In this document: piece after piece, positions 51,973 through 60,963 of the stretch
Position numbering within the stretch: position 1 is the stretch's first letter
Layout: each line of letters starts with the position of its first letter
Assembly: GCA_039814575.1 (NCBI GenBank)
Contig: JBCCAY010000016.1
Location: forward strand, 19,329 to 83,328
DNA: 64,000 bases
Direction: 5' to 3'
Origin: MED-G105 sp039814575
Lineage (GTDB): Bacteria; Pseudomonadota; Alphaproteobacteria; Caulobacterales; Parvularculaceae
The notes under the pieces: model-generated
Told to the model about the DNA's origin: nothing
Database searches by the model: none
The model's input: the letters and a program-made list of their open reading frames with translations, nothing else
Program-made: the position numbers and the translations under genes

Positions 51973-54207
51973 TTAAATTCTGCCCTTCAGGGTGACTAGA
52001 ATAACGCGCGGTTCACCAAAGTCGAAACCGCCCGCGGTGCGTCCGTCATTACCGGCGGACTCTATATATTCTTTATCGAGAAGGTTATTGGCGTTCAATT
52101 GAATATTGAACTGATCGGTTAGTTCGTATGAGGCGAACATGTCGACGAGGGTATAACCGTCAAAGGTCAAATCGGAACCAATCGACCCCGGCCGCCTTGA
52201 CAAATACCGTACGCCGCCGCCAACCCGGAAGCTATTAAAGGGACCTTGAGGTTCAAACGTGTAAGAAGAGAACGCGCTGAACGTATGATCAGGCGCGACG
52301 GTTGCTTGCAAGCCTACAATTGGTTCCGAACTTGCCGTAATCTCGGCGTCAAGAAAACCATAGCTGATATTGGCGTCCCAAGCGTCGGTAATGTTTCCGT
52401 TAGCAGAAACCTCGAAGCCGCGATGACGTTGTTCCGTATCTCCAACAACGAAATTTTCTTGAACTAGCTCACCATCTATCTCTACGATGCGATTCGACGG
52501 ATCTCGTCCCGCCACGTTATCGCGAACTGTATTGAAAAGTGCAGTTGTTATTCGCAGACCGTCATTAAACAATCTAAGTTTGGCGCCGAGTTCGAAGCTA
52601 CGCGCTGTTTCAGGGCCAACCGGACCTCCTCCGCGTACAACACCACTTTGCGGAATAAATGATTCCGCAAAGCTAGCATAAACGTTGATGGTATCAGTGA
52701 CTTCAGCCGTGGCGCCGATACGGAATGAGACATCTTCGAATGTCTCGCGTGTGACTTGGACGAAATCATCTTCAGCAAGATCGTCACCGCCCGACGTCGG
52801 ATCACGAATTTCATTCGTCAGATTGTCGTAACGAACCCCAACCGGGATTGTCAGCCAATCGAACGGTCGAATGATCATCTCTCCGTATACCGAATATAAC
52901 TCATCGGTAAAGTCAAAAAACGGTGTTGGCTCAACAGTGTTGACCGGAATCGGCAGCGATTCAAAGTCAGCATCGAGGACGCTGATAATCGCGTTGAAGC
53001 CATCAAAACCAAACGTTGATAAACCATTGGTTTCTTGAAAAGTGCCGCCGACGACAACGTCCACGCCCGACCCGAGAACGTTCGTATTTAGCGCCAACTG
53101 TGCGTCGAGATAGACAACCTCTTCATCGAAACTACCTGTCGACGCGTAAAAATTACCAACCGGATTGCTCGGCGCGATGCCAAACTGACCTTCATCAAAG
53201 TTGTAGTTATAAAGGCCTTGGCTGTTGGCATAATCAAGGTCGGTGTCTTGATAGCTGCCGCGCAAGGTGAGCTTCAGATTATCTAAAAACTGGTGCTGAA
53301 TCTCCCCGTCAACGAGCACATCGCGGCCTTCCGCGGATACGTTCGAACGCGGCCCAAAATAGGTCTCATTGTCGAAGCCTTCCGGAATTGTTCCGTCTTG
53401 AAAAATTGCGAAATTTAGACCTGGTACGGCGTCATAGTCTTTCAAACCAACGCTGAAATTCGAGATTGTGCGCGGTGAAATATCGACTTCAAAAACAGGG
53501 CGAACGGCGAACACGCGACGATTTTCAATGCCGTTTGCAAACTCTGCATTTTCATAGGCTAAAGTAATGCGTCCGCGCACAGCATCCGAGTTGAAAAGTG
53601 GCCCTGTATTAGCGTCGATTTCGCTACGGAATGTGCCAAAACTACCAGCACGGAATTCAAACCCAAGGAACGGTTCCGCTTCCGGTAATTTAGTTACAGT
53701 GTTGATGATGCCGCCGGGCAAAACCGGTCCAAGGCTAATCGACGCAGGGCCTTTAAGCACCTCGTATCGCTCTACGAACGAAGCCTCGCGAGCACCGAAT
53801 CCTCGGCTAGTGCCTTCAGGGCGGTTATTCACCAAGATGGATGCGTTGTAGCCCCGAATAAGAAAGGAAGGCGCGCCAGAGGAAAACTGATCATCGGCAA
53901 TTACGACGTTCGGAATTGTCTGCAACGCCTCCAATGGGCGGATGAAGCCGCGGTCTTTAATAAATTCCTGGTCGATAACGTCGAGTGAGTAGGGCAATTC
54001 GTCGATCGAAATCGGCAATCGGTTCACGAGCGAATTCTGAAACCGACCGTATACGGTGATTTCGTCACCAACCGCAGCTGTCGTATCGTCGTCTTGAGCG
54101 ATGGCCGCCCCGCCAGCACCCAGCGCCGACAAAAGCGACACAGCGCCAGCGCTCGACAGCAAAACGCCACGCCGGCTGCGGCCTGCGCCTGAAAACATAT
54201 TTGTCAT
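51973..54207 (-). CDS. TonB-dependent siderophore-type receptor
   Basis: An outer-membrane receptor of about 744 residues. A TonB box-like GDEITVYGR precedes the plug (ELPYSLDVIDQEF, FLIRGYNAS, VERYEVLKGPASISLG, GGIINTVTKLP), and the barrel ends in VTLKGRI. There is no STN domain, so it imports but does not signal. The signal peptide is unusual: SRRGVLLSSAGAVSLLSAL resembles a twin-arginine signal. I use the ATG at 54207 (MTNMFSGAG); an ATG at 54231 adds eight residues. Two Fur-like sites lie upstream, implying iron-repressed expression. Confidence 0.87.
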   Translation of the reverse strand: MTNMFSGAGRSRRGVLLSSAGAVSLLSALGAGGAAIAQDDDTTAAVGDEITVYGRFQNSLVNRLPISIDELPYSLDVIDQEFIKDRGFIRPLEALQTIPNVVIADDQFSSGAPSFLIRGYNASILVNNRPEGTSRGFGAREASFVERYEVLKGPASISLGPVLPGGIINTVTKLPEAEPFLGFEFRAGSFGTFRSEIDANTGPLFNSDAVRGRITLAYENAEFANGIENRRVFAVRPVFEVDISPRTISNFSVGLKDYDAVPGLNFAIFQDGTIPEGFDNETYFGPRSNVSAEGRDVLVDGEIQHQFLDNLKLTLRGSYQDTDLDYANSQGLYNYNFDEGQFGIAPSNPVGNFYASTGSFDEEVVYLDAQLALNTNVLGSGVDVVVGGTFQETNGLSTFGFDGFNAIISVLDADFESLPIPVNTVEPTPFFDFTDELYSVYGEMIIRPFDWLTIPVGVRYDNLTNEIRDPTSGGDDLAEDDFVQVTRETFEDVSFRIGATAEVTDTINVYASFAESFIPQSGVVRGGGPVGPETARSFELGAKLRLFNDGLRITTALFNTVRDNVAGRDPSNRIVEIDGELVQENFVVGDTEQRHRGFEVSANGNITDAWDANISYGFLDAEITASSEPIVGLQATVAPDHTFSAFSSYTFEPQGPFNSFRVGGGVRYLSRRPGSIGSDLTFDGYTLVDMFASYELTDQFNIQLNANNLLDKEYIESAGNDGRTAGGFDFGEPRVILVTLKGRI

Positions 54208-54243
54208 TTGAAACCCCTCATCAATGAACACTTATAATTTTCA

Positions 54244-54285
54244 CGAATGAGAATTATTGTCAACTTATTCGATAATCATTCGCAG
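54244..54285 (-). promoter_or_regulatory. Two Fur/Irr-like operator sites upstream of the TonB receptor
   Basis: CGAATGAGAATTATTGTCA (54244-54262) and TTCGATAATCATTCGCAG (54268-54285) resemble Fur boxes of the GATAATGATAATCATTATC kind, in a stretch that is AT-rich against its surroundings. They lie 37-78 bp upstream of the receptor start. Confidence 0.55.
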
Positions 54286-54428
54286 TGATATGAGAACGCA
54301 ATCAGACTGAGCGACCGTGGCGATGAGAATAGGAATTCTAGGGGCTTATAGCGTGCCGGTATCAACTTCGAAGGGCTTGTAAATCGCCGGCCGCTAGCAC
54401 CGAGATCAACGCTACGCTGCGTCTGACA

Positions 54429-55427
54429 TTAGCCGGAGAAGTGGTCAAATCCTTGCCGGTCCGTCGAGACGGGCGCGCCATCGGCGTCTACGACCGCCAC
54501 GCCCTCGCCTTTTGCGACGACGCCGATCTTCGTTACGGGCGTTTTCGTGGCGCGACCGGCCATCTCCACCGCACGGCGTCGCGTCGGCGCAGCGGTGAAC
54601 AATAGCTCGTAATCGTCGCCGAAGGTCGTCAGCAAGGCCGCCGCCGCGCGTTCATCAGACGCGGCGCGCACCCAATCAGCCGCCGCGCCCGACACCGGCA
54701 AACGATCAAGCGAAAGCTGCATACTGACATCGCTCTCGCTGGCAATGTGTCCGGCGTCGGCGAGAAGGCCGTCCGATACGTCGATCACCGCACTCGCCAA
54801 TCCTGCCAGCGCGCCGCCGAACGATAAGCGCGGTTCCGGCAGACGGTAACGGCCGATGAGATATTCTCTATGCACAGCGTTGATTTGTTTCGCATCCAAC
54901 AGGCTCTCATCCCGTACCGCCGCCAACCCTAACCCAGCGTCGCCAATGCTCCCCGTCACATAGACATCGTCGCCTATCGCCGCGCCGTTTCGACGTAAGA
55001 CGCCGCCTTTGGGGCTGACGCCAAGCATCGTCAACGAAACCGTAAACGGCCCTTGCGCAATGCGATGGGCCGTGGTGTCGCCGCCAATGAGCGATACTTT
55101 GTATGCGGCTTGATCGGCTTCTAAACCCTCACAAAACGACTGGACTGCGGCCGCGCCGGCCCCCTTAGGCCAGACGCATGTCAGCAAATAAGCCACAGGT
55201 TTAGCGCCCATCGCCGCTAGATCGGACAAATTCACCCGCAACGCTTTGCGCGCAACAAGGTCATAGGGGTCAGTTTCAAGAAAATGGACGCCTGCGACGA
55301 GCGCATCCGCGGCGATAACGTCCGCCGCCGAATCAATTAGCGCGGCATCATCCGTCAATTCGAAAGCGCCGGGCGCGTTCGCCGCCAAGGGCGCTAAATG
55401 TCGACGAATAAGATCGAACTCCGACAT
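54429..55427 (-). CDS. thiL: Thiamine-monophosphate kinase ThiL
   Basis: The last enzyme of thiamine diphosphate synthesis, phosphorylating thiamine monophosphate with ATP. Motifs: DDAALID, ALRVNLSDLAAMGAKPVAYLLT, LIGGDTT, VTGSIGDAGLGLA, DVSDGLLADAGHIA, and TTFGDDYELLF. Length (332) is normal. It is downstream of nusB by 41 bp, a conserved order. Confidence 0.92.
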   Translation of the reverse strand: MSEFDLIRRHLAPLAANAPGAFELTDDAALIDSAADVIAADALVAGVHFLETDPYDLVARKALRVNLSDLAAMGAKPVAYLLTCVWPKGAGAAAVQSFCEGLEADQAAYKVSLIGGDTTAHRIAQGPFTVSLTMLGVSPKGGVLRRNGAAIGDDVYVTGSIGDAGLGLAAVRDESLLDAKQINAVHREYLIGRYRLPEPRLSFGGALAGLASAVIDVSDGLLADAGHIASESDVSMQLSLDRLPVSGAAADWVRAASDERAAAALLTTFGDDYELLFTAAPTRRRAVEMAGRATKTPVTKIGVVAKGEGVAVVDADGAPVSTDRQGFDHFSG

Positions 55428-55468
55428 CCACGCTCCAGCCTTACGCCCATCTCGCGCCCCATACGCCG

Positions 55469-55996
55469 CTAACGGGCGACGGGCGCCCTCTCCTCGGATC
55501 TTAACTCGCGCGCCGCCTTGTCCAGAACGCCGTTGATAAACCCAGTTTCATCGGAGTCGAAAAAAGCCTTTGCAAGGGCGACATATTCGTTGATCACCAC
55601 GTTCGCCGGCACGTCGGGGCGCGCTGTAAGCTCGTAAAGCCCCGCCCTCAAGATCGCGCGGGCCGTGGAGTCTATTCTCTTCAACGTCCAATTCGCCGCA
55701 AGGTTTCTTTCAAGGTACGGATCGAGCTTGGTCTGTGTGCGGACAACACCGCGCACCGCATCTTCAAAAAATGCATCGTCGGCGTCATGGAGAAGAACGC
55801 CGTCTATATCGCCGCCAAGCCGATGGTGTTTGAACTCAAGAATAACACTATCGACGCCGATGCCGGTGCGCTCCATCTGGTAAAGCGCTTGCACGGCGGC
55901 CAGACGCGCCGTGGTTCGACGATGCGCCGCCGGGGCGTCGGCCTCACCGCGTTCACCGTTTATTTCTACAGGCTCTACCTTAGACATAACTCTCAA
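55469..55996 (-). CDS. nusB: Transcription antitermination factor NusB
   Basis: A 175-residue all-helical antitermination factor for rRNA operons. Characteristic segments are RLAAVQALYQMERTG, RNLAANWTLKRIDSTARAILRAGLYEL, VVINEYVALAKAFFDSDETGFINGVLDKAARELR. The ATG at 55996 starts a short non-conserved extension; the core begins near residue 24. Confidence 0.93.
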   Translation of the reverse strand: MRVMSKVEPVEINGERGEADAPAAHRRTTARLAAVQALYQMERTGIGVDSVILEFKHHRLGGDIDGVLLHDADDAFFEDAVRGVVRTQTKLDPYLERNLAANWTLKRIDSTARAILRAGLYELTARPDVPANVVINEYVALAKAFFDSDETGFINGVLDKAARELRSEERAPVAR

Positions 55997-56082
55997 AACT
56001 TATTGCGCCGAAACGCGGCGGACTAAACTATTTGGCCGGTGCTACTTAGCCGGTGCGGCGGACGCAAGAATACCAAACTCAA

Positions 56083-56541
56083 TCAATCGTCATGCTCTTC
56101 GAGACGATCGATAAATTGTTCAAAGTCTTTCGCCTCGCGAAAATCCTTATAAACCGACGCATACCGAACATAAGCGACATCATCGAGTGCGCCGAGACCG
56201 TCCATTACCAGTTCGCCTACTTTTTGGCTTGGAATCTCGGTCTCTCCCATGGTTTCAAGACGGCGGACAATACCGTTCACCATTTGCTCGACGCGTTCGT
56301 GATCAACATTGCGTTTTCGAAGCGCGATATTGATTGACCGCATCAATTTATCGCGATCAAACGGCGTGCGCTTACCGGAGTTTTTGACCACAACGAGTTC
56401 TTGCAGTTGAACCCGCTCAAACGTCGTGAAACGCGCCCCGCAAGCGCTGCATTGGCGCCGCCGACGGATGGTTGAACCGTCCTCGGCGGACCGAGAGTCT
56501 TTCACTTGCGTTTCGGCGCAATCGCAAAAAGGGCAGCGCAT
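56083..56541 (-). CDS. nrdR: Transcriptional repressor NrdR
   Basis: A 152-residue repressor of ribonucleotide reductase genes. The zinc ribbon (CPFC and CSAC, two CxxC pairs) and the ATP-cone (VVKNSGKRTPFDRDKLMRSI...) are complete. Its neighbour glyA is the classical upstream gene. In related genomes the riboflavin genes lie between nrdR and nusB; here only 86 bp separate the two. Confidence 0.94.
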   Translation of the reverse strand: MRCPFCDCAETQVKDSRSAEDGSTIRRRRQCSACGARFTTFERVQLQELVVVKNSGKRTPFDRDKLMRSINIALRKRNVDHERVEQMVNGIVRRLETMGETEIPSQKVGELVMDGLGALDDVAYVRYASVYKDFREAKDFEQFIDRLEEHDD

Positions 56542-56688
56542 GCATGTCCACCGTTCGGGCTAAAATCGCAACGCCGGTTTCGGGCAGTTAATCCGTCGCC
56601 GATCGCACCAGGTCACCTTACCGGAAACTGAGCTACTCAAATAGGTCGATGGCGCCCGCCGCCGGCGTACGCCGTCAATTCGTCGCCG

Positions 56689-57975
56689 CTAATAAATCGG
56701 GAAGCGCGCCGTCAACGCTCGCGCCCGCTCTCCAACGGACTGCTCAACAGGCGCCATGTCTTTGCCCTCTGCGACGGCGTCCAATACTTCGGCCATTAAA
56801 GCGCCGACTTCCCTGAACTCCGCCAAACCAAAGCCACGCGTCGTGCAAGCCGGCGCGCCGACACGAATGCCGGAGGTAACGGTCGGTTTTTCAGGATCAA
56901 ACGGCACGCCGTTCTTGTTGCAGGTGATCGACGCATTCTCGAGGCTCACCTCAGCGGCGTTTCCTTTAACGCCCTTTGGCCGCAGATCAATCAGCGCTAA
57001 ATGTGTGTCGGTGCCGCCGGAGACAACGGCGTAGCCGGCGTCCACCAGCGATGCGGCCAATGTTTTCGCATTGGCGATCGTGTCCTGACAGTACTGCTTA
57101 AAGCTTGGTTGCAAGGCCTCGCCGAACGCAACGGCTTTCGCCGCGATGACGTGCATCAACGGTCCGCCTTGAATGCCCGGGAAGATCGCCGAACGGAACT
57201 TCTTCGCAAGGTCAGCGTCATTGGTGAGAATAATGCCGCCGCGGGGTCCACGTAATGTCTTGTGGGTCGTGGAGGTGACAGCGTCAGCGTAGGTGATTGG
57301 GTTCGGATGCGCGCCGCCGGCGACGAGGCCGGAAAAATGCGCCATATCCACCATGAGTTTCGCCCCCACGGAGTCGGCGATTTCACGGAATTTTTTGAAA
57401 TCGATCTGCCGCGAATATGCGCTGCCGCCAGCGATAATCAATTTCGGCTTGTGCTGATCGGCCAATTTCGCCAGCTGTTCGTAATCAATCAGGTGATCGT
57501 CTTCACGAACGCCATAATGCACAGCCTCAAACCATTTGCCGGACTGGTTCACCCGAGCGCCATGGGTTAGGTGGCCGCCGGCGGCGAGATCCATGCCCAA
57601 GAAGCAATCACCAGGCTGCATGATAGACATAAAGACAGCCTGGTTGGCTTGACTGCCGGAATGCGGCTGAACAATCGCATGCTCGGCGTTGAATAACTGC
57701 TTAGCGCGATCAATCGCCAAGCGCTCGAGCTCGTCAGCGAATTCGCAGCCGCCATAATACCGGCGCCCCGGATATCCCTCAGCGTACTTGTTCGTCAAAA
57801 CGGAGCCTTGGGCTTCCAAAACCGCCCGAGAAACAACGTTCTCCGAGGCAATGAGTTCAATCTGCTCTTGCTGGCGACGCAACTCACGCTCAATCGATGC
57901 GAACGCATCCGGATCTGTGTCGGCGAGGGCGTCGCTAAAAAATGAAGTCTGCGTCAATGGCGCGGTGCTGCTCAT
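56689..57975 (-). CDS. glyA: Serine hydroxymethyltransferase GlyA
   Basis: A 428-residue PLP enzyme interconverting serine and glycine with tetrahydrofolate. Marks: NKYAEGYPGRRYYGGCEFADELE, PHSGSQANQAVF, LMVDMAHFSGLVAGGAHPNP, and the PLP lysine K239 in TSTTHKTLRGPRGG. It precedes nrdR by 147 bp. Confidence 0.95.
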   Translation of the reverse strand: MSSTAPLTQTSFFSDALADTDPDAFASIERELRRQQEQIELIASENVVSRAVLEAQGSVLTNKYAEGYPGRRYYGGCEFADELERLAIDRAKQLFNAEHAIVQPHSGSQANQAVFMSIMQPGDCFLGMDLAAGGHLTHGARVNQSGKWFEAVHYGVREDDHLIDYEQLAKLADQHKPKLIIAGGSAYSRQIDFKKFREIADSVGAKLMVDMAHFSGLVAGGAHPNPITYADAVTSTTHKTLRGPRGGIILTNDADLAKKFRSAIFPGIQGGPLMHVIAAKAVAFGEALQPSFKQYCQDTIANAKTLAASLVDAGYAVVSGGTDTHLALIDLRPKGVKGNAAEVSLENASITCNKNGVPFDPEKPTVTSGIRVGAPACTTRGFGLAEFREVGALMAEVLDAVAEGKDMAPVEQSVGERARALTARFPIY

Positions 57976-59365
57976 GCCGCCGATCCTTTCCCCGATATTG
58001 GTTGATATCGGGCCCCTATACAGCTGGCTGCGACAGACCGCAATGCGGCGACGGATCTCGTTAGACGGTCATCCGCCAAGCGTTCGGGTTAAAACGCTGA
58101 CAATTCCGCGAGACAAGCGCTTATTTGAAGGCGCTCGATCATTTGCCATCTGAAATTCCGAGCCACATAAGGAGGCAATGTCCTACCCCGGCAAGCGGGC
58201 ATCCAGAATACGCCCCAGCGCAAATCTAAAGCGCGAAGACTGTTATTCGCTCCTATTCGCTCCAGCACCCCAGCGGTTCGCCGCGTGCCCCATTGACGCC
58301 CCGTCTTCTTTTGCAGGTCAAGACGAGCGCGCACTCGCAATACGAGAACAGAAAACCCAAACGAAAATTCTTAAACTTCGTCAGTTTCGCCAAATCAGAC
58401 GTCAGTTCTCCGCCGATCCGTCGGTCCTATCTGTATTCCATTATGATCTATTCTCTGAGCCCGATTGGAAATTCCTACGACGCAGAAAAACCTCAAGAAA
58501 CAGAGGCCAATTTGCAAAGAACCCCCATGTCTAGGGCTCTAAAATACCGACAGTAAAAGCATGTCTTTTACGAGCCGGAACGGCTTCGCCATGCTTGAAA
58601 GGGGCTGCAAACTGACGTCTGCCCCGCTTGTGTCACGCGGTTTTCCAAGTTTTGAAAAGGGCTCTCAGCGAACACCTATAGCCGTTGCATAAGAGCAAAG
58701 TAGCGCGACGCTCCAAGCAGTCGTCCCTAGCACTAAGACGCAATCAATAAAAACAAAGAGAACTAAGTCCTTGTCCCAAAATCTCTCTCATCGAAAAGAG
58801 AAAAGCAACGCTCAGTAAACTCCGTAACTTCTCGATCTTTGCATGGCTCCCGAAGTGAATAGGGACGCCGGGGCCTTTAGGACTGTGGGACTAGGGATCT
58901 ATTGGACTGTAGGCGCTTTTGGGCTATCGGCGCTGTATTGAGCGCTTAACACCCTAATTTCAGCTGGTGTTTATGGACCTTGAGCCAAAATTGGATCAGA
59001 TCGCAATCGACTAACGTCTGATTCAGCTGCTTTCCGAGCTTTGCAATACTCGCCAAAGAGCCTTCAAAACAACCCAGCCGATACTAGCGCCTCAAAGGCA
59101 ATCTATAATATGTATATAGCAATGATTTCTTTGAGGAACACATGCGGAATAAGCATTTTTTTGCAAAAACTACCATTTTCACTTGAGTTTGAAGGATAAG
59201 CAATTTATCCCGCCTAGTCATTCGGCCATTATGCAAAAATCGGTTGGACGAGCGCTTCTAAACTATCAGTCCATAATGGCAAATGTCGCGTCGATACAAG
59301 CTAAGACAAGAAACTCCTGAGACGACGCGTTCAATAACCACAATAATATCGAAGGTATCTCTCCC
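57976..59365. other. 1.4-kb gene-poor region with repeat copy C
   Basis: No stretch longer than a few dozen codons shows protein-family features. It contains the dispersed element copy C (58455-58668), a T/G-rich stretch with repeated GGACTGTRGG at about 58880-58915, and a lower-GC stretch at 59090-59330. The last 40 bp would hold the mucR ribosome binding site region. It is the largest gap in the window. Confidence 0.7.
58455..58668 (+). repeat. Dispersed two-hairpin palindromic element, copy C
   Basis: A 214-bp copy in the same orientation as copy A, more diverged. It starts CTGAGCCCGATTGGAAATTC and ends TTTTGAAAAGGGCTCTCAG, keeping the GGGCTCTAAAA inner box and ACGAGCCGGAACGG. It also contains GCAAACTGACGTCTG in its right half, the reverse complement of the left-half CAGACGTCAGTTGGC box of copy B, which shows that the halves are mutual inverted repeats. 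It adjoins no coding gene. Confidence 0.8.
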
Positions 59366-59854
59366 ATGGCGTCACAAGATGAACAAATAAACTCAGCCGA
59401 TGCGCTTCACTTAACAACTGACATCATTTCGGCATTCGTGAGCAATAACACAGTAAACGCCGATAAACTTCCGGCTTTACTTCAAGAAGTGCATGACGCG
59501 GTCAAAGCTTTGGCGGCTGGCGGCACGGCGCACGCCGGCAGCCAGAAACCAGCGGTTTCAATAGGCAAATCCGTAACACCGGACTATGTGATCTGCCTTG
59601 AGGACGGCAAAAAGCTTAAAATGCTTAAGCGGTATTTGCGTACTCAATATGATATGTCGCCAGAAGACTATTTGAGAAAATGGAACTTGCCGGCGGATTA
59701 CCCAATGGTCGCGCCGAATTACGCAAAGCGCCGTTCTCAACTAGCAAAGGAAAGCGGTCTCGGACGTATCGGAACGGGCGGCGGCGCAAAAAAACGCGCA
59801 GCTGCACCGAAAAAGTCCGCCAAGCGCCGCGGACGCCCTCGTAAATCGGCATAG
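59366..59854 (+). CDS. MucR/Ros-family regulator lacking zinc-ligand histidines, AT-hook-like tail
   Basis: A 162-residue MucR-type regulator with the family pattern LTTDIISAFVSNNTV, DYVICLEDGKKLKMLKRYLRTQYDM, SPEDYLRKWNLPADYPMVAPNYAKRRSQLAKESGLG. In standard MucR the C77-D80 zinc pair is followed by two His; here both are replaced (Y90 and Q94). The domain must fold without zinc, as known for some Mesorhizobium Ros/MucR paralogues. The C terminus (140-162) is Lys/Arg/Pro rich and contains RRGRPRK, an AT-hook-like motif. It stands alone between two gaps. Confidence 0.88.
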   Translation: MASQDEQINSADALHLTTDIISAFVSNNTVNADKLPALLQEVHDAVKALAAGGTAHAGSQKPAVSIGKSVTPDYVICLEDGKKLKMLKRYLRTQYDMSPEDYLRKWNLPADYPMVAPNYAKRRSQLAKESGLGRIGTGGGAKKRAAAPKKSAKRRGRPRKSA

Positions 59855-60222
59855 GGTTAGCGGCTCCGTAGGCAGGACGATGCACGCATAAGTATTAACT
59901 TAAAAATACAAAACCATAAGCTGTTTTACTGCTTATTGGACCAGTAAAATAGGCTGCTTACGTGACGAGAATGGCGCCGACCAGAATGTCGTTCGGCGCA
60001 TCGTCAGGATTAACCGAATAGCGACATTATTGATTTGTTTTAGAAGCGTTGTTTCAGGTGCGTTTTTTCAAGTGGGTTGCTTCATTAGCCCGGCGTCAGG
60101 CGAAATCGCCTGGATGTAATACGCTCTAACAGACATCAATACTTCCCCCAAAATAAAAGCGCGGCGCATCAAAATGCGCCGCGCTTTTTTGACATCAGGC
60201 GTTTAACTTGGCAGGGCCCTAT
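59855..60222. other. Gap between mucR and marR genes
   Basis: 368 bp without a gene; it holds the bidirectional terminator at 60155-60190 and otherwise nothing I recognise. Confidence 0.6.
60155..60190. terminator. Strong bidirectional terminator
   Basis: A 15-bp stem, AAAAGCGCGGCGCAT and ATGCGCCGCGCTTTT, with a CAAA loop and TT beyond, lies between the mucR gene (plus) and the MarR gene (minus). Confidence 0.92.
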
Positions 60223-60753
60223 TTAAAGGCGATAGCGAACCTGGTCCGCCCAAAAGCGTTCGAGGCGTTTAAGCGCTTTGTTAGTGTGCCCAATAAGCTC
60301 GATATCAACGCCGCCCACTTGTTCAACGGAGTGCAGCTGGCGTTCAAACAACTCAGCAAGCTTATCGCGCACATGGGCGCCGCCCGCCGTTAAAGAAACG
60401 CGCTTAGAGCGACGGTCCGTATCGGAGCGTTGCTCGCGGATATAGCCTTTATCAATCAACTGCTTCAGATTGTAGGAGACATTCGAGCCCAAATAATGGC
60501 CGCGGGACCGCAATTCGCCAGGCGTTAGCTCAGCGTCGCCAATATTGTAGAGCAAAAGCGCCTGAACCGAATTTATGTCGGTTTGCCCAAGCCTTTCCAA
60601 TTCATCTTTGATGACATCCAGAAGCTGACGATGCAAACGCTCGACCAGGTGCAAAAGCTGCAAATAGGACGCGCGCAGCTCCTCAGGGTCGGTTTGCGAC
60701 GCCTCGCTCGCTCCGATCACGCCGGACGCCATTGCATTTTCCACAGCCGCCAT
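60223..60753 (-). CDS. MarR-family transcriptional regulator (LdtR/PetP-like)
   Basis: A 176-residue winged-helix dimer. The recognition region is LTPGELRSRGHYLGSNVSYNLKQLIDKGYIREQRSDTDRRSKRVSLTAGG, with the DxRSKR beta-wing. It belongs to the alphaproteobacterial group often found between hemB and glyA, whose members such as LdtR and PetP regulate stress and envelope genes. It is divergent from hemB (210 bp gap). Confidence 0.87.
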   Translation of the reverse strand: MAAVENAMASGVIGASEASQTDPEELRASYLQLLHLVERLHRQLLDVIKDELERLGQTDINSVQALLLYNIGDAELTPGELRSRGHYLGSNVSYNLKQLIDKGYIREQRSDTDRRSKRVSLTAGGAHVRDKLAELFERQLHSVEQVGGVDIELIGHTNKALKRLERFWADQVRYRL

Positions 60754-60963
60754 TACTCACGCCTCGCACAAAAATTTAAAACTCGGAGCGGATCGTATCG
60801 CTATTATCTAAAAGCCGCCTTAAAACGGCTCACTCAATTTGAAATCAAATTCTAATAGATGCATTTTGACGCTTTCCCGCCGAGGTATTTTGATCGAGAA
60901 GGCTTTAGAGAGAGCTAAATCTCTTCCCGGTCTCGCCTGCAACCCCGCAAAAAGGTCCATAGA

